Assembly (NCBI GenBank): GCA_002291925.1
Contig: DBAY01000019.1
Span: 1-19,053, forward strand
Direction of reading: 5' to 3'
DNA from: Alphaproteobacteria bacterium UBA998
Lineage (GTDB): Bacteria; Pseudomonadota; Alphaproteobacteria; Rickettsiales; UBA998
DNA length: 19,053 bases
The number at the start of each line of letters is the position of its first letter. The stretch's first letter is position 1. Of the stretch, positions 1-7,230 are shown one piece after another. A program made the position numbers and the translations under genes. Under the pieces are notes generated by a model. The model saw only the letters and a program-made list of their open reading frames with translations. It was not told the origin of the DNA and searched no databases.

Positions 1-244
1 CGCTCCACATGCCGCCCTGCTCGAAGGCGGCGCCTCCGAAGCGGTCATAGGCGGCGCGCTTCTGGTCGTCCTTCAAGACGTCGTAGGCCTCGTTGATTTC
101 CTTGAATTTCTGCTCGGCATCCTTGTCCCCCTGGTTGCGGTCCGGGTGGTACTGCATGGCGAGCTTGCGGAACGCCTTCTTGATGGCATCCGCATCCGCG
201 CCGCGCTCGACGCCGAGGATTTCGTAATAATCGCGCTTGGCCAT
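1..244 (-). CDS. dnaJ: Chaperone protein DnaJ, N-terminal part (cut by window edge)
   Basis: This is the J-domain co-chaperone that delivers substrates to DnaK and stimulates its ATPase in the cytoplasm. The 81 visible codons begin MAKRDYYEILGV and contain the J-domain signature HPD at residues 33-35 (context QYHPDRNQGD), followed by the helix IV region and the start of the Gly/Phe segment (RFGGAAF). The zinc-finger and C-terminal domains lie outside the window. The ATG at 244 gives the canonical DnaJ N-terminus, so the start is secure. It lies 87 bp downstream of the dnaK stop on the same strand, the usual dnaK-dnaJ order, and the spacer holds a strong inverted repeat that could tune dnaJ expression relative to dnaK. 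Confidence 0.97.
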   Translation of the reverse strand, partial: MAKRDYYEILGVERGADADAIKKAFRKLAMQYHPDRNQGDKDAEQKFKEINEAYDVLKDDQKRAAYDRFGGAAFEQGGMWS

Positions 245-254
245 GACGGATGAA

Positions 255-327
255 TCCAGAGTACAGAGTTCAGTGGTCAGAGTTCAGAAACAATGGACTG
301 AACTCTGGACTCTGAACTCTGACCACT
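255..327. repeat. Double inverted repeat of a decamer in the dnaK-dnaJ spacer
   Basis: The decamer CAGAGTTCAG occurs at 264-273 and 278-287, and its reverse complement at 298-307 and 312-321. Both pairs have the same 14-bp period. Two alternative foldings are visible. One is a 24-bp stem (264-287 with 298-321) with a 4-nt internal mismatch and a 10-nt loop. The other is a perfect 17-bp stem (272-288 with 311-327) whose loop contains the third decamer. A partial unit (CCAGAGT, 256-262) flanks the left side. The element starts about 10 bp before the dnaJ start codon and lies just after the dnaK stop. It may act as a partial terminator, an RNA-stability element or a dispersed repeat; which of these is inference. 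Confidence 0.85.
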
Positions 328-331
328 AACA

Positions 332-2266
332 TCACTGTTTCTTGTCGTCACGGACTTCCTCGAAGTCCGCATCGAGCACTTCGCCGTCCTTGGCTTCCGC
401 CGTCGGGCCGGAGGCCGTGTTATTGGCCGACGCGGCGGCATCCGCCGTGGCACCCGCGGCCTGCTGGGCGCGGTAGATGTCATCGCCGATCTTCATCATC
501 GACTGGGTGAGCGCCTCGGTGCGCGACTCGATGGCCGACTGGTCATCGCCCTCGAGCACTTCTTTCAGCGCCTTGATGTCGGACTCGATCTTCGCCTTGT
601 CCTCGACCTTCACGACCGCCTCATGCTCGCGCAAATTCTTCTCTGCTTCGTGAATCAGGCCCTCGGCGCGGTTGCGGGCTTCGATCAGCTCGCGACGCTT
701 CTTGTCCGCTGCAGCGTTGGCCTCGGCGTCCTTGACCATTTTCTCGATATCGGCGTCGGACAAGCCGCCCGAGGCCTGGATGCGGATCTGCTGCTCCTTG
801 CCAGTTGCCTTGTCCTTGGCGGACACGTTGACAATGCCGTTGGCGTCGATGTCGAAGGTAACCTCGATCTGCGGCATGCCGCGCGGCGCGGGCGGGATGT
901 TGGTGAGATCGAACTGGCCGAGCAGCTTGTTATCCGCCGCCATTTCGCGCTCGCCCTGGAAGACGCGGATGGTGACCGCTGTCTGGTTGTCATCCGCCGT
1001 GGAGAAGACTTGCGATTTCTTGGTCGGAATCGTCGTATTGCGGTCGATGAGGCGGGTGAACACGCCGCCCAGCGTCTCGATGCCGAGCGACAGCGGGGTC
1101 ACGTCGAGCAGCAGCACGTCCTTTACGTCACCCTGCAGCACGCCGCCCTGAATGGCGGCGCCCATGGCCACCACCTCGTCCGGGTTGACGCCCTTGTGCG
1201 GCTCCTTGCCGAAGAATTCCTTCACCTTCTCGGTGACTTTCGGCATGCGGGTCATACCGCCCACGAGAATCACCTCGTCGATGTCGGAGGCCTTCAGCCC
1301 GGCATCGCGCATGGCGGCCTTGCAGGGCTCGATGGTGCGCTGGATGAGGTCATCCACCAGCGACTCCAACTTGGCGCGGGTTAGCTTGACGTTCAAGTGT
1401 TTCGGACCGTTTTGGTCGGCGGTGATGAAGGGCAGGTTGACGTCGGTCTGCTGCGTCGAGGAGAGCTCGATCTTCGCCTTCTCGGCGGCTTCCTTCAGGC
1501 GCTGCAGGGCCAGTTTGTCGGCGCGCAGGTCAATGCCCTGCTCCTTCTTGAACTCGTCGGCCAGGAAATCGATGATGCGGCTGTCGAAGTCCTCCCCGCC
1601 GAGGAACGTATCCCCGTTGGTGGCTTTCACCTCGAACACGCCGTCGCCGATCTCGAGGATGGACACGTCAAACGTACCACCGCCCAAGTCATAGACGGCA
1701 ATCGTCTTGCCTTCGTTCTTGTCCAGACCGTACGCCAGCGCGGCGGCCGTCGGCTCGTTGATGATGCGCAGCACCTCGAGGCCGGCGATTTTCCCGGCGT
1801 CCTTGGTGGCTTGGCGCTGGGCGTCGTTAAAATAGGCCGGCACGGTGATGACCGCCTGCGTGACCGTCTCGCCGAGGAAGCTCTCGGCGGTTTCCTTCAT
1901 CTTCATCAGGGTGAAGGCGGAAATCTGGCTCGGCGAGTATTTCTCGCCCGCCGCCTGCACCCATGCGTCACCGTTATCGGCCTTCACGATCTTGTAAGGC
2001 ACCAGATCGACGTCTTTCTGCGTCGTCGGGTCGGCGAAGGTGCGGCCAATGAGGCGCTTCACCGCGAAAATGGTGTTTTCCGGGTTGGTGACGGCCTGGC
2101 GCTTCGCCGGGTGGCCGACGAGGCGTTCCCCGCTGCCGGTGAAAGCTACAATCGACGGCGTGGTGCGCGCACCTTCCGAATTTTCGATGACCCGGACGTT
2201 CTTTCCTTCCATGATGGCCACGCAGGAATTGGTCGTGCCCAAGTCAATGCCAATGACTTTCCCCAT
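332..2266 (-). CDS. dnaK: Molecular chaperone DnaK (Hsp70)
   Basis: This is the ATP-dependent Hsp70 chaperone that binds exposed hydrophobic segments of client proteins with DnaJ and GrpE. At 644 aa it has normal family length. Visible motifs are the phosphate-1 loop GIDLGTTNSC (residues 6-15), phosphate-2 DLGGGTFD (193-200), the adenosine-site motif LVGGMTRMP (334-342), the interdomain linker DVLLLD (383-388), the beta-sandwich substrate-binding domain, the helical lid, and the conserved acidic C-terminal tail ending EEVRDDKKQ. The ATG at 2266 follows AGAGGA at a suitable distance. A heat-shock type promoter lies about 75-105 bp upstream and dnaJ follows. grpE is not in the window. Nothing in the protein looks unusual. 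Confidence 0.99.
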   Translation of the reverse strand: MGKVIGIDLGTTNSCVAIMEGKNVRVIENSEGARTTPSIVAFTGSGERLVGHPAKRQAVTNPENTIFAVKRLIGRTFADPTTQKDVDLVPYKIVKADNGDAWVQAAGEKYSPSQISAFTLMKMKETAESFLGETVTQAVITVPAYFNDAQRQATKDAGKIAGLEVLRIINEPTAAALAYGLDKNEGKTIAVYDLGGGTFDVSILEIGDGVFEVKATNGDTFLGGEDFDSRIIDFLADEFKKEQGIDLRADKLALQRLKEAAEKAKIELSSTQQTDVNLPFITADQNGPKHLNVKLTRAKLESLVDDLIQRTIEPCKAAMRDAGLKASDIDEVILVGGMTRMPKVTEKVKEFFGKEPHKGVNPDEVVAMGAAIQGGVLQGDVKDVLLLDVTPLSLGIETLGGVFTRLIDRNTTIPTKKSQVFSTADDNQTAVTIRVFQGEREMAADNKLLGQFDLTNIPPAPRGMPQIEVTFDIDANGIVNVSAKDKATGKEQQIRIQASGGLSDADIEKMVKDAEANAAADKKRRELIEARNRAEGLIHEAEKNLREHEAVVKVEDKAKIESDIKALKEVLEGDDQSAIESRTEALTQSMMKIGDDIYRAQQAAGATADAAASANNTASGPTAEAKDGEVLDADFEEVRDDKKQ

Positions 2267-2340
2267 CGCTAATCCTCTTATCTTTTTGATGTTGCTTGCA
2301 AAGCCGGCTTTTCCGTCTTGAGCGGGGCCGACGGTTGTAG

Positions 2341-2372
2341 CCTATATAAGCCGTGGCTTTCCGCTTTGCAAC
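2341..2372 (-). promoter_or_regulatory. Predicted RpoH (sigma-32) heat-shock promoter of dnaK
   Basis: On the minus strand the -10 element CTTATATAGG (2341-2350) fits every position of the alphaproteobacterial heat-shock consensus CYTATNTNNG. The -35 GTTG (2369-2372) matches three of four bases of CTTG at a spacing of 18. The same region also reads as a housekeeping-type promoter, TTGCAA-17-TATATA, so dual recognition is possible. The implied leader of dnaK is about 65-70 nt. I saw no CIRCE-type inverted repeat near it. The consensus is recalled from the literature; the match itself is seen in the sequence. Confidence 0.6.
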
Positions 2373-2463
2373 TGGGAGGGCTGAACGGTGGAAGGCATCG
2401 CCTCCTGCCTACAAGGCTTCGTCATCCTTCCATGGGGAGGAAGAACGGCCTGCCTTTAAAGGG

Positions 2464-3948
2464 TTAGCGATTCAGGTAACGGCCTTGCAAATGGCGGCGG
2501 AAGGCGTCGGTGGTCAGCGGGGCACCCGTCGCTTGCTGCAATAATTCCGCCATGGAAAGGCGCGAGGCCTGCCCGTGGATGTGATCCTTCAGCCAGCCGG
2601 TGATGGGGGCGAACTCGCCCTTTTCCACCAGCGCATCGAGCGGGCCGAGGGTGCGCTCCATGGCCTCGCGCAGCTGGGCGGCGATGACCGCGCCGATGGT
2701 GTAGCTCGGGAAATAGCCGAACGAGCCGCCCGGCCAGTGGATGTCCTGCAGGCAGCCATTGGCGTCGGAATCCGGGCGAATGCCGACCAGCCGCACCATG
2801 CCGTCATTCCATGCCCCCGGCAGGTCGGCGGGGTCGAGCGCGCCGGAGAGCAGCGCCTTTTCCAGCTCATAGCGCAGGATGATATGCAGCGGATAGGTCA
2901 TCTCATCCGCGCCAACGCGGATCAGGCTGCGCTTCACGTGGATGGCGCGGGTGTAGAGCTGCTGCGCCGTCACCTGATCCGCCATGCCCAGCTCGCGCTT
3001 CAGCAGCGGGAGGGCGAAACGGAAGAAGGCGGCGCTGCGGCAGAGCTGCATTTCCACGAACAGCGACTGGCTTTCATGCACCGCCATGCCAAGCGCCTCG
3101 CCCACCGGCTGCATGCGCCACGCCTCAGGCAACTGCGATTCATAGAGCGCGTGGCCCGTCTCATGCACCACGCCGAGCAGGGATTCCATGAAAGACGCCT
3201 CGTCATAGCGCGTGGTGATGCGCACATCACCGGGAAAGCCGCCGCAGAAGGGGTGCGTGCTGGTATCGAGCCGCCCATGCGCGAAATCAAAGCCCAGCGC
3301 TGTCATCAAGTGGCGGGCCAGCGCCTCCTGCTTCTCCTTGGAGGCATGGCCCGGCGCAGGCGGCAAGGGCGGCTGCTTTTCGATGGCCTCATCGATGGCC
3401 CCCGGCAGGAAATCCGCCAGTTCGTCGAACCAGCGATCCACATCCGCCATGCGCAGGCCGAGGCTGTAGCTGTCCATCAGCGCGTCATAGGGGGCAAGGC
3501 CCAGCGTCTCCGCCTTGATGCCGGCCATTTCGCGCGTCAAGTCGATGATCCGGCGCAGATGGGGCAGGAAGCCCTTGAAGTCGTTTTCCTTGCGGAAGCT
3601 GCGCCAAGCATGCTCGCTTTCGGTGGTGACCTGCGTGAGTTCGGTCACCAGCCGCGCGGGCAGGCAGGTGCGGTGAGTCCAGTGACGGCGCATTTCGCGC
3701 AGATTGGCGCGCTGCCAGTCATCGAGCCCGGCGGCCTCTGCTTCCGCTGCGGCCAGATGGTCGGCCAAGGCGGGATCGCTAATTTTCGCATGGCTCTGGC
3801 CCGCCAGAAAGGCCAGCTGTTGCCCGCGCAGTTCGGCCGCACCATCGGGCATACAGGTCGCTGCGTCCCAGCCCAATACGCTGGAAATCGAGCCCATCAG
3901 GGCTAACTCGGCAAATTGTGCCTCCAATGCCTGATATGCCTGCGTCAT
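2464..3948 (-). CDS. M32 family metallocarboxypeptidase (carboxypeptidase Taq type)
   Basis: This is a zinc metallopeptidase that removes C-terminal residues and is probably cytosolic, since no signal peptide is visible. The 494-aa length matches the M32 family. All five family signatures are present: HPF (residues 232-234), DVRIT (241-245), the catalytic HETGH (262-266, two His ligands plus general-base Glu), HESQS (291-295, carrying the third zinc ligand Glu), and near the C-terminus IRVGADE and the GxxQDxHW motif (GCLQDIHW). The ATG at 3948 was chosen because GGAGG lies 8 nt upstream and the ATG overlaps the SURF1 stop as ATGA (3945-3948), which indicates translational coupling. An in-frame extension up to 4020 lies inside SURF1 and is unlikely. 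It is the last gene of the DUF983-SURF1-M32 run. The physiological substrate is unknown. Confidence 0.95.
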   Translation of the reverse strand: MTQAYQALEAQFAELALMGSISSVLGWDAATCMPDGAAELRGQQLAFLAGQSHAKISDPALADHLAAAEAEAAGLDDWQRANLREMRRHWTHRTCLPARLVTELTQVTTESEHAWRSFRKENDFKGFLPHLRRIIDLTREMAGIKAETLGLAPYDALMDSYSLGLRMADVDRWFDELADFLPGAIDEAIEKQPPLPPAPGHASKEKQEALARHLMTALGFDFAHGRLDTSTHPFCGGFPGDVRITTRYDEASFMESLLGVVHETGHALYESQLPEAWRMQPVGEALGMAVHESQSLFVEMQLCRSAAFFRFALPLLKRELGMADQVTAQQLYTRAIHVKRSLIRVGADEMTYPLHIILRYELEKALLSGALDPADLPGAWNDGMVRLVGIRPDSDANGCLQDIHWPGGSFGYFPSYTIGAVIAAQLREAMERTLGPLDALVEKGEFAPITGWLKDHIHGQASRLSMAELLQQATGAPLTTDAFRRHLQGRYLNR

Positions 3949-4664
3949 GCCGTCGCCTCCTGCGGCTTGAGGTGATAGAGCGCGAACATCACCGCGGCGG
4001 CCAACGCCAGCGAGAACCAAGTGATGGCATAGCCCAGATGGTCATTGCGCAGCTGGATATCGCCATCGGACGCGATGGGATAGCCGCCCGGCGGCTCCAT
4101 ATGCAGCACGTCCGCCGTCGCCGGCTCGAGCAGCAGGCCGCTCGCCTTGCGCATGGCGTCGATGTCGCGCCAGAACCAGATATTCTTGGCCGAATCCGCG
4201 TCAGGGGTAAAGGCGGTGCGGTCATTATCGGTGCGTACCTGCACCACCACGGAGAGCGGTCCGTCCACCTGCCCCTCGGCCCGGGTGGCAGCGTCCTTGC
4301 TTGTCGGCGGCACCCAGCCGCGGTTGAGCAGCACCACGCGGCTATCCTCTAGCTGGAACGGGGTGAGGATGTGGTAGCCGAGCTGCCCGCGATAGTACCG
4401 GGCGGCCAGATGGAACTCGTCCTTGTGCAGAAAATGGCCGGAAAGCTGCAGGCGGCGCCAGCCGAGCGCGGCCACGTCCTGCGGCCAGCCTTCCACCGGG
4501 GCCGCTTCGTTGGCGCGGGCGATGTCGGCGATCATCGCCTCCTTCCACTGCAGCCGCTGGACCTGCCAGCTGCCAAGGCCCAGCAAGGTCAGGACCGCCA
4601 GCGTAATGATCACCCATTCGAACCGTGTGGGCGAGTTCCAGCGATAGCCGGCGGGGGCTTTCAT
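3945..4664 (-). CDS. SURF1 family cytochrome c oxidase assembly protein
   Basis: This inner-membrane protein helps assemble haem-copper cytochrome c oxidase and is implicated in haem a delivery to subunit I. It has 239 aa and the classic SURF1 topology: an N-terminal membrane helix (about residues 14-33) running into the family motif GSWQVQRLQWK, a periplasmic domain with VLLNRGWVP, and a C-terminal helix (about 210-230) before KPQEATA. The ATG at 4664 overlaps the stop of the DUF983 gene by ATGA and has GGAG about 8 nt upstream. A longer frame to 4766 would run inside that gene and is rejected. Its presence implies aerobic respiration through an aa3-type oxidase. The oxidase subunit genes are not in this window. 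Confidence 0.95.
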   Translation of the reverse strand: MKAPAGYRWNSPTRFEWVIITLAVLTLLGLGSWQVQRLQWKEAMIADIARANEAAPVEGWPQDVAALGWRRLQLSGHFLHKDEFHLAARYYRGQLGYHILTPFQLEDSRVVLLNRGWVPPTSKDAATRAEGQVDGPLSVVVQVRTDNDRTAFTPDADSAKNIWFWRDIDAMRKASGLLLEPATADVLHMEPPGGYPIASDGDIQLRNDHLGYAITWFSLALAAAVMFALYHLKPQEATA

Positions 4665-5059
4665 GTCGTATCTCCGAGGCGGTGGTGACGGTAGCTGGCG
4701 GCCAGCAGCCAGGCCTTGCCGTAATGCAGGAACAGGATGGAGCCGAGGATGACCATCGGCAGCCATAGCACGGCATGCAGCCAGTAAGGCGGGGCGACCA
4801 GGATTTCCAGCGCGGTGGCCAGCACGGTGATAAGCCCGCCGACCACGCAGATGGTCAGGTACGCCGCGCCGTCGCCCGTATCATGGCGCGACAGATCCAG
4901 CCCGCAGGCGCGGCAAGCGGGCGCAAATTGCAACCAGCTCGCGAAAATGTCCCCCTCCCCGCAGCGCGGGCAGCGGCCTCTCAGGCAGGCAGATGTGGAA
5001 GAGACAGGCGTGGACACACCCCACAGGTAAGCGATTTCCCCTGACGCATCAAGGCCCAT
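4661..5059 (-). CDS. DUF983 zinc-ribbon membrane protein
   Basis: This small inner-membrane protein of unknown function often sits beside SURF1 and cytochrome oxidase genes in alphaproteobacteria. An N-terminal zinc-ribbon-like pair of CxxC motifs (LRGRCPRCGEG and PACRACGLDLS) precedes the family signature around DTGDGAAYL and two hydrophobic helices around LITVLATALEILV and the segment after PPYWLHAVLWLP. The stop overlaps the SURF1 start (ATGA). The start is uncertain. The ATG at 5059 gives 132 aa; a GTG at 5020 gives 119 aa, closer to the usual N-terminus just before the zinc ribbon. A frame extending to 5212 would translate the repeat modules and is rejected. A role in oxidase assembly is inferred only from context. 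Confidence 0.85.
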   Translation of the reverse strand: MGLDASGEIAYLWGVSTPVSSTSACLRGRCPRCGEGDIFASWLQFAPACRACGLDLSRHDTGDGAAYLTICVVGGLITVLATALEILVAPPYWLHAVLWLPMVILGSILFLHYGKAWLLAASYRHHRLGDTT

Positions 5060-5064
5060 GCGTC
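5043..5064. repeat. Short hairpin over the possible DUF983 start
   Basis: GACGCAT (5043-5049) and ATGCGTC (5058-5064) form a 7-bp perfect stem with an 8-nt loop. The upper ATG candidate of the DUF983 gene (5059) lies in this hairpin. Either the hairpin occludes that start, or the real start is the GTG further in. Confidence 0.6.
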
Positions 5065-5088
5065 TTGGGGGATGGGTTGGGGGTTTAC

Positions 5089-5160
5089 TGTCACCCCGCA
5101 CGTGGTACGCGGGGACTCCCGGTAAGGATACGCCAGCCCCCGGCATGCGCCGGGGTGACA
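5089..5160. repeat. Palindromic repeat module A, long form (two hairpins)
   Basis: The element is bounded by the inverted termini TGTCACCCCG and CGGGGTGACA. Inside it are two GC-rich hairpins: CCCCGC/GCGGGG around 5094-5114, and CCCCGGC/GCCGGGG with the loop ATGC near 5138-5155. A shorter relative with the same termini lies at 18977-19005. It opens the 312-bp gap between mutL and the DUF983 gene, which contains no convincing gene. I interpret it as a dispersed intergenic repeat of REP-like type. Confidence 0.75.
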
Positions 5161-5175
5161 TGCTCTCTTTCTTCT

Positions 5176-5264
5176 CCGTCATTCCGGGACGCGTTAGCGG
5201 GCCCGGAATCATCTCGCGTCACGAAGGAGATCCTGCGCAGCCCTTCAGGCTCGCAGGATGACGG
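5176..5264 (+). repeat. Composite two-hairpin dispersed repeat, copy 1
   Basis: The element has two consecutive palindromes. Hairpin 1 has an 8-bp stem ATTCCGGG/CCCGGAAT. A linker containing CGCGTCACGAAGG follows. Hairpin 2 has the stem ATCCTGCG/CGCAGGAT with an inner AGCC/GGCT. It starts CCGTCATTCC and ends CAGGATGACGG. A second copy with the same order of parts lies in the opposite orientation at 17049-17140. Stems and linker are conserved between the copies, while loops differ in sequence and length. No protein-coding role is apparent. Confidence 0.85.
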
Positions 5265-5278
5265 CGACTATTACCTGT

Positions 5279-5360
5279 TAGTCGAGCGCAGGAGGCGCGA
5301 GTCAGCCATGAGCCCGCGAAGCGGCGGCCCATTGCGGAGGCCAGAAGGCCGTAGCAGGGG
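5279..5360. other. GC-rich unassigned block between repeat modules and mutL
   Basis: This is the rest of the long gap after mutL. It has short self-complementary pieces (CCGC-GAA-GCGG near 5313-5323 and GGCC-AGAA-GGCC at 5339-5350) and internally similar AGGAGGCGCGAG / GGAGGCCAGAAGG segments. It is not a convincing gene in any frame, and no clear U-tract terminator follows mutL. It may be a further dispersed repeat module, but no second copy is present in this window. Confidence 0.35.
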
Positions 5361-5371
5361 CAAACCAAAAA

Positions 5372-7177
5372 CTACTTCCGCCCGAACAGCTTCTCGATTT
5401 CCGCGAGCGAAAGCTGCACGTAGGTGGGCCGTCCGTGGTTGCACTGGCCGGAGAGCGGGGTTTGCTCCATCTGGCGCAACAGGGCGTTCATCTCCTCGCG
5501 CGCGAGGGTGCGGCCAGCCCGCACGCTGGCATGGCAGGCCATGGTGGCGCAGAGATGGCCCAGCTTTTCCTGCAGGGCGAGCGCCTCGCCGAATTCGGCG
5601 AGGTCATCGGCGAGATCGCGCACCAGCGCCTTCGCATTGACGGGGCCAAGCAGCGCCGGCACCTCGCGCACCACCACCGCCCCCTCGCCAAAGGATTCCA
5701 GCACCAGCCCCAGCGCTTCCAGCTCGTGCGCGCGGGCGAGCAGCGCCTCGGCGGCTCCGGCCTCCAACTCAACCACCTCGGGGATCAGCAAGGCCTGCCG
5801 GGGCACGCGGCCCGATTCCATCTGCGCCTTCATACGCTCGAGCGTCAGCCGCTCATGCGCGGCGTGCTGGTCAACGATGACCAGCCCGCCCCCGGTTTCC
5901 GCGATGATGTAGGTCGCGTGCAGCTGCGCCTTCGCTTCGCCAAGGGGGAAGGCCGTCTCCTCGCTCGCCACGGCTGGCTCGGGGAGAGTCATCACCGGCG
6001 CGGTGCCGGAGGTGGCATAGGCGGCGGGGGCAGAGGGCTCGAACAGGACCCGCATGGCGGCATGGGCGCTGCCGGTCGGCACCGCGGGGCGAGGGCCGGA
6101 AAATGGCAGAATTGCTGCAGGCGAGCCCATCTGGCGCAGGGCCTGCTCGGCCCCCGTGGAGGTGCTGCGCTGGGCATGCACTTGGATGGCATGGCGCAGG
6201 GCCGAAATGAGCAGCCCGCGCACTGCGTTCACGTCACGAAAGCGCACCTCGGTCTTGGCCGGGTGCACGTTGACGTCCACCCATTCCGGCGGCACATCGA
6301 GGAACAGCGCCACCACCGGGTGACGATCGCGTGCCAGCACGTCCATATAGGCGGCCCGCAGTGCGCCCAGCAGCAGCCGGTCACGCACCGGGCGGTGATT
6401 GACAAAGAGGTATTGCAGCGTCGAGGTGCCGCGATGGTAGGTGGGCAGGCCCGCATAACCGCTGAGGCGCACCCCGTCGCGCTCCGCCTCGATGGGCATG
6501 GCGTTTTCCCGGAAATCTTTGCCCATCACGGCCGCAAGGCGAGGCAGACGGGCCTCCAACAGGTCACCGGGTTCAGGCGAGAGGCGCAGGGAGAGCTTGC
6601 CATCGGTGATGACTTCGAAGGCCACGCCGGGATGCGCCATGGCGAGGCGCTTCAGCATATCGAGCGCGGCCTGCGTCTCGGCGCGTTCGCCTTTGAGGAA
6701 TTTCAGGCGGGCGGGGGTGGCATAGAACAGGTCGGCCACCTCGATGCGGGTGCCTTCGCGCGCGGCGGCGGGCTTGGGCGGGCTCACCTCGCCGCCTTCC
6801 ACGCAGAGTTCCCACGCGTCCGCATGGCCCCGTGCGCGGCTGGTAAGCGTCAGGCGGCTGACCGAGCCGATGGAGGGCAGCGCCTCGCCGCGAAAACCCA
6901 TCCAGCGCACGGCGAGCAGATCGTCATCGGGCAGCTTGGACGTGGCGTGGCGCTGCACGGCGAGCTGCAGGGCGTCGCGGTTCATGCCATGCCCGTCATC
7001 GGTCACCTGGATGCGGCGGATGCCCCCGGCCTCCAGCAGCACTTCGATGCGCGTCGCCCCGGCATCGAGCGCGTTTTCCACCAGTTCCTTTACGACGGAG
7101 GCCGGACGCTCAATCACCTCCCCCGCCGCGATGCGGTTGACAAGGGTGGGCGGCAGCAGGCGGATGGGCGCGGTCAT
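5372..7177 (-). CDS. mutL: DNA mismatch repair protein MutL (endonuclease type)
   Basis: MutL couples MutS mismatch recognition to strand incision and removal. At 601 aa it is typical. The GHKL ATPase domain shows ELVENALDAGA (residues 31-41, with the catalytic Glu and Asn), DGHGM (61-65) and GFRGEAL (94-100). A variable Pro/Ala-rich linker follows. The C-terminal domain carries the metal-dependent endonuclease motif DQHA-X2-E-X4-E (436-447) plus ACH (547-549) and CNHGRP (579-584). This MutL is therefore predicted to nick DNA itself, as expected in MutH-less bacteria. The ATG at 7177 gives the canonical N-terminus IRLLPPTLVNRIAAGE, though no strong Shine-Dalgarno precedes it. It lies 53 bp after pgi and is probably the last gene of the long minus-strand run. 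Confidence 0.98.
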   Translation of the reverse strand: MTAPIRLLPPTLVNRIAAGEVIERPASVVKELVENALDAGATRIEVLLEAGGIRRIQVTDDGHGMNRDALQLAVQRHATSKLPDDDLLAVRWMGFRGEALPSIGSVSRLTLTSRARGHADAWELCVEGGEVSPPKPAAAREGTRIEVADLFYATPARLKFLKGERAETQAALDMLKRLAMAHPGVAFEVITDGKLSLRLSPEPGDLLEARLPRLAAVMGKDFRENAMPIEAERDGVRLSGYAGLPTYHRGTSTLQYLFVNHRPVRDRLLLGALRAAYMDVLARDRHPVVALFLDVPPEWVDVNVHPAKTEVRFRDVNAVRGLLISALRHAIQVHAQRSTSTGAEQALRQMGSPAAILPFSGPRPAVPTGSAHAAMRVLFEPSAPAAYATSGTAPVMTLPEPAVASEETAFPLGEAKAQLHATYIIAETGGGLVIVDQHAAHERLTLERMKAQMESGRVPRQALLIPEVVELEAGAAEALLARAHELEALGLVLESFGEGAVVVREVPALLGPVNAKALVRDLADDLAEFGEALALQEKLGHLCATMACHASVRAGRTLAREEMNALLRQMEQTPLSGQCNHGRPTYVQLSLAEIEKLFGRK

Positions 7178-7230
7178 GCACGGATACTAGCGCGGCCAGC
7201 CCGTGCAGGAAAGACCGAAGAGGGCGTGCC

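Noticed and set aside
277..483. Small minus-strand frame over the dnaK 3' end
   Set aside because: It is out of frame with dnaK and covers its conserved tail and the spacer repeat. Its Arg/Pro-rich product has no relatives that I recognise.
2400..2463. Possible terminator after the M32 gene
   Set aside because: GGAAGG/CCTTCC arms and a CCTTTAAAGG palindrome are present, but the stem is broken and no T-tract follows on the minus strand.
2575..3906. 443-codon plus-strand frame opposite the M32 carboxypeptidase
   Set aside because: It is an antisense shadow. The M32 reading shows five signature motifs.
5060..5212. N-terminal extension of the DUF983 gene to 5212
   Set aside because: It would translate the palindromic repeat module and adds a Pro/Arg-rich segment not seen in the family.
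4993..5640. 215-codon plus-strand frame through the repeat gap
   Set aside because: It consists of repeat modules plus antisense mutL sequence, with no coding signature.
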